From NCBI GenBank assembly GCA_031274005.1, contig JAISQU010000313.1, positions 1-8,514 on the forward strand: a stretch of DNA of 8,514 bases, given 5' to 3'. Below, in pieces: positions 6,089-8,514 of this stretch. Position numbers and translations under genes: made by a program. Each line of letters opens with the position of its first letter. Position 1 is the stretch's first letter. This stretch comes from Spirochaetales bacterium. Lineage in GTDB: Bacteria > Spirochaetota > Spirochaetia > DTKZ01. The notes under the pieces were generated by a model, which was given only the letters and a program-made list of their open reading frames with translations, was not told the origin of the DNA and made no database searches.

Positions 6089-6598
6089 ATGAACGCTTTT
6101 GGTAAGCTCACGGCAGCCTATACGCGGATGATGGACATTATTGTCAAAATTATGCAGTGGTTTCTTATCGGCGTGCTGGGAATCATGACGCTTTCGGTTT
6201 TTATCAGCGTTGTAACGCGCTATGCCTTTGCCTGGACCATGCCCTGGTCCGATCCCGTAGCGCGTTACGGGCAAACCTGGATTATGCTTCTGGGCTCGTC
6301 TCTGGCCCTGCGCAAGGGGATGCACATAGGCATAGAGAATTTCGTCAATTTGTTTCCGCCGCTTGTACAGCAAACCGTCCGCAGGATAAATGTTCTTCTT
6401 ATTTTTGTTTTCTCCGCCGCGATGCTGGTACAGGGGTTTAAGCTCATTGAGATAGCCAAAGACCAGCTCATTCCCGAACTGGGGATTCCCATGCAGTATA
6501 TTTACTACATGATACCTACGGGGGGCGGACTTCTCATCCTTACGTGCGTTGAACTGCTTCTCAGGGCGCGTATCGGCTCTATGGTAGCCAGCGAATAG
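6089..6598 (+). CDS. dctQ: TRAP transporter small permease subunit, DctQ family
   Basis: Small membrane subunit that pairs with DctM. It has 169 residues, normal for the family, with four hydrophobic segments at about residues 20-44, 56-74, 90-112 and 130-155. The region from WTMPWSDPVARYGQTW through GSSLALRKGMHIGIE is the typical DctQ core. The ATG at 6089 is preferred: GGAG (6079-6082) lies six bases upstream, immediately after the T-tract of the terminator. A TTG at 6077 in the same frame lies inside the T-tract and is unlikely. It ends eight bases before dctM, so the two are translated as a pair, depending on read-through from the dctP promoter. Confidence 0.92.
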   Translation: MNAFGKLTAAYTRMMDIIVKIMQWFLIGVLGIMTLSVFISVVTRYAFAWTMPWSDPVARYGQTWIMLLGSSLALRKGMHIGIENFVNLFPPLVQQTVRRINVLLIFVFSAAMLVQGFKLIEIAKDQLIPELGIPMQYIYYMIPTGGGLLILTCVELLLRARIGSMVASE

Positions 6599-6606
6599 GG
6601 GTACAC

Positions 6607-7896
6607 ATGACAATAGCGATTCTTCTTTTGGGGTTTTTTACTTTGCTTTTTATGGGAGTTCCCGTGGCCTTTTGCGTCGGACTTGCCGCCTTAGGCGCCG
6701 TTGTCTCCGCGGGCATCCCTGTTTTTGTTATTTTTCAGCGCATGTTTGGGGGAGTGGACAGCTTTACGCTGCTCGCGATTCCTTTTTTTATATTTATGGG
6801 CAATATCATGGACACGGGCGGAATCGCCCGCCGCATAGTCGGGTTTGCCAATATCATTATAGGGCAAATCCGGGGGGGCCTTGCCGCGGTGAATGTCCTT
6901 GCCAGCATGTTTTTTGCCGGCATCTCCGGTTCCGCGGTCGCGGATACCTCCTCCATAGGCGCCATGCTTATTCCCATGATGTACGAAGAAGGCTACGATA
7001 AAAGTTTTACCGTCGCCATCACCTGCACATCCTCGACAATAGGGCTTATAATTCCCCCGTCCAATACGATGATTCTGTATTCCTTTGTGGCGGGGGGTGT
7101 TTCCATCGCCGACCTTTTTGCGGCGGGGGTTGTGCCCGGCGTGCTTGTGGGAATAGGGCTTATTGTTGTTGGTTTCGTTATCTCCGTAAAACGCGGCTAC
7201 CCCCGGCATCCGCGGCCTTCGCTGCCGGAGGCGCTGCGTATTACGCGAGAAGCTCTTTTGAGCCTTGTTATTGTGGCCGTCATTGTCGGCGGAATCCTTG
7301 GCGGAATTTGCACGGCGACGGAGGCGGCGGTTTTCGGCGTGGTGTACGCCCTGGCCCTTACCATTTTTGTCTACAAAGAACTAAAACTGAAGGACTTACC
7401 CCGCGTTATGCTGAATACCGTATACACAACGGCCATAGTCGTTTTCCTTATAGGTACTTCCACGGCCTTTTCCTATGTTATGACCGCGGAGAGGGTTCCT
7501 GTGGCCATTTCGGAATTTCTCATGAGTCTTACACAGAACAAGTACGTCCTTCTGCTTCTGATCAATGTTATGCTGCTCATTGTGGGAATGATTATGGATA
7601 TGTCGCCGGCGGTTCTGATTTTTACGCCCATCCTTCTGCCTATTGCCATGAGACTGGGAATGTCCAATGTTCAGTTCGGTATCATGATACTGGTCAACCT
7701 GTGCATAGGCTGCGTAACGCCTCCTGTGGGCGGGGTTTTGTTCGTGGGTTTGGGCATAGGAAAAATAACGATTCCCCAGGTTATCAAGCCCCTGCTTTTG
7801 TTTATTCTGCCCATGTTCATCGTTGTCCTGCTTGTGACGTATTTTGAACCGGTTACTATGGTTTTGCCTAAACTGCTGTTTAACAGGGGAGGATAA
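6607..7896 (+). CDS. dctM: TRAP transporter large permease subunit, DctM family
   Basis: Ion-coupled membrane subunit that moves the ligand delivered by DctP. It has 429 residues, the usual length, and is hydrophobic throughout with about a dozen predicted membrane segments. Family signatures are clear: FAGISGSAVADTSSIGAMLIP (about residues 100-120), CTSSTIGLIIPPSNTMI, CTATEAAVFGV, MDMSPAVLIFTPILLP and NLCIGCVTPPVGGVLFVG. The start at 6607 has only a weak ribosome-binding site (AGGGG at 6597-6601) overlapping the dctQ stop, which suggests translational coupling. The downstream isomerase gene starts two bases after its stop, so the transporter and a catabolic enzyme are co-transcribed. Confidence 0.95.
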   Translation: MTIAILLLGFFTLLFMGVPVAFCVGLAALGAVVSAGIPVFVIFQRMFGGVDSFTLLAIPFFIFMGNIMDTGGIARRIVGFANIIIGQIRGGLAAVNVLASMFFAGISGSAVADTSSIGAMLIPMMYEEGYDKSFTVAITCTSSTIGLIIPPSNTMILYSFVAGGVSIADLFAAGVVPGVLVGIGLIVVGFVISVKRGYPRHPRPSLPEALRITREALLSLVIVAVIVGGILGGICTATEAAVFGVVYALALTIFVYKELKLKDLPRVMLNTVYTTAIVVFLIGTSTAFSYVMTAERVPVAISEFLMSLTQNKYVLLLLINVMLLIVGMIMDMSPAVLIFTPILLPIAMRLGMSNVQFGIMILVNLCIGCVTPPVGGVLFVGLGIGKITIPQVIKPLLLFILPMFIVVLLVTYFEPVTMVLPKLLFNRGG

Positions 7897-7898
7897 GA

Positions 7899-8514
7899 AT
7901 GAGATCTTCTTTGCATTTCAGGCCGAGTGAAATTCTCGACTGGAAAAAACCCAAAGATTTGGGCCTGGAGTTTACCTCGGTGCGCAGGGTCGAACTTACG
8001 GGCGGCAAACTTGCCCTGTTTGAAACAAAGGAAACGGAGCTGTGCCTTGTCGTTATAAAGGGCGCGGCGGGTTTTTCCTGCGTTATCGCCGGGGGCCGCG
8101 AGGAGACCGGGCGGGCGGAATTCCGGGACATGATTTTTATCCCACCCCGCAGCAGGGTCGAGTGTTCTTCGCCGGAAGCGGTTCTCATGGCGTATGAAGC
8201 GCCCAGTGAACTTGGCGCCGAGTTCGGTCATATACGCTTTAAGGATGTGGACGGAAACTCAAAAACCCGGCATGAATACGGAAAAAAAGACTCAGGCAGC
8301 GTCCGGGATGTGTGGAATTATGTGGATTCGGATTACCGCTGCTCCCGTCTTATGCTCGGCGTCTGCTATGGCCGCAGCGGCGGCTGGACCGCGTGGCCTC
8401 CCCATGAACACGGCGCTGAGCGGGAAGAGATCTACGTGTATATAGACATGGAAAAAACCTTCGGCGTACAACTCGTTTATGAAGATATGGACGCCCCTCT
8501 CGCCGCGGCCCTTG
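7899..8514 (+). CDS. KduI/IolB-family sugar-acid isomerase, 3' end beyond window
   Basis: An uninterrupted frame of 205 codons starts at the ATG at 7899, with GGGGAGG (7887-7892 region) as ribosome-binding site, and runs off the window edge. It resembles IolB (5-deoxy-glucuronate isomerase) and the related KduI (5-keto-4-deoxyuronate isomerase). An N-terminal cupin half (ELCLVVIKGAAGF and RDMIFIPP around residues 48-96) is followed by a second cupin with GGWTAWPPHEHG, where His169 and His171 plus Glu177 before IYVY are likely metal ligands; the fourth ligand should lie beyond the window. Family members are about 260-280 residues, so some 60-75 residues are missing. It is tightly linked to dctM (two-base gap). 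The substrate may be a deoxy-keto sugar acid made after the GRE step, which is inference; IolB versus KduI function cannot be decided here. Confidence 0.8.
   Translation, partial: MRSSLHFRPSEILDWKKPKDLGLEFTSVRRVELTGGKLALFETKETELCLVVIKGAAGFSCVIAGGREETGRAEFRDMIFIPPRSRVECSSPEAVLMAYEAPSELGAEFGHIRFKDVDGNSKTRHEYGKKDSGSVRDVWNYVDSDYRCSRLMLGVCYGRSGGWTAWPPHEHGAEREEIYVYIDMEKTFGVQLVYEDMDAPLAAAL

Overview
The window looks like a bacterial accessory catabolic locus, all on the + strand, with a moderately GC-rich base composition. The 'AFAGGGSE'-type signal-peptide end of the solute-binding protein, the oxygen-sensitive glycyl-radical chemistry and the TRAP transporter together suggest an anaerobe, possibly a Treponema-like spirochaete. 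That taxonomic guess is an inference of low to moderate confidence; no rRNA or taxonomic marker gene is present.

Layout: (1) Positions 1-560 hold no convincing gene. They contain four imperfect, tandem copies (starts near 1, 162, 295 and 436) of a hairpin-rich repeat, ending in a perfect 12-bp stem-loop (533-560). (2) Directly after it is a promoter-like pair (563-591) and a three-gene unit: a probably exported metallo-beta-lactamase-fold hydrolase (618-1484), a glycyl-radical-enzyme activase with two extra ferredoxin-type clusters (1520-2431, possibly starting at a CTG at 1499), and a glycyl radical enzyme (GRE, 2494-4917) of the glycerol-dehydratase/PFL2-like branch, with catalytic Cys439, Glu441 and radical Gly783. 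(3) A second promoter with both hexamers at full consensus (4937-4964) precedes a TRAP transporter: binding protein DctP (5001-6032), an intrinsic terminator (6050-6078), DctQ (6089-6598) and DctM (6607-7896). (4) Two bases after dctM starts a KduI/IolB-family isomerase (7899 to the window edge, incomplete).

Working model (inference): TRAP transport brings in an organic anion, the activase-GRE pair performs a radical dehydration or other C-X bond cleavage on it or on a derivative, and the KduI/IolB-like protein isomerises a deoxy-keto sugar-acid type intermediate. The MBL-fold hydrolase might open a lactone or ester outside the cytoplasm. The GRE substrate cannot be assigned from sequence alone; this combination is the best candidate for an undescribed pathway here. 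The strong promoter plus the terminator after dctP is a plausible device for making much more binding protein than permease.
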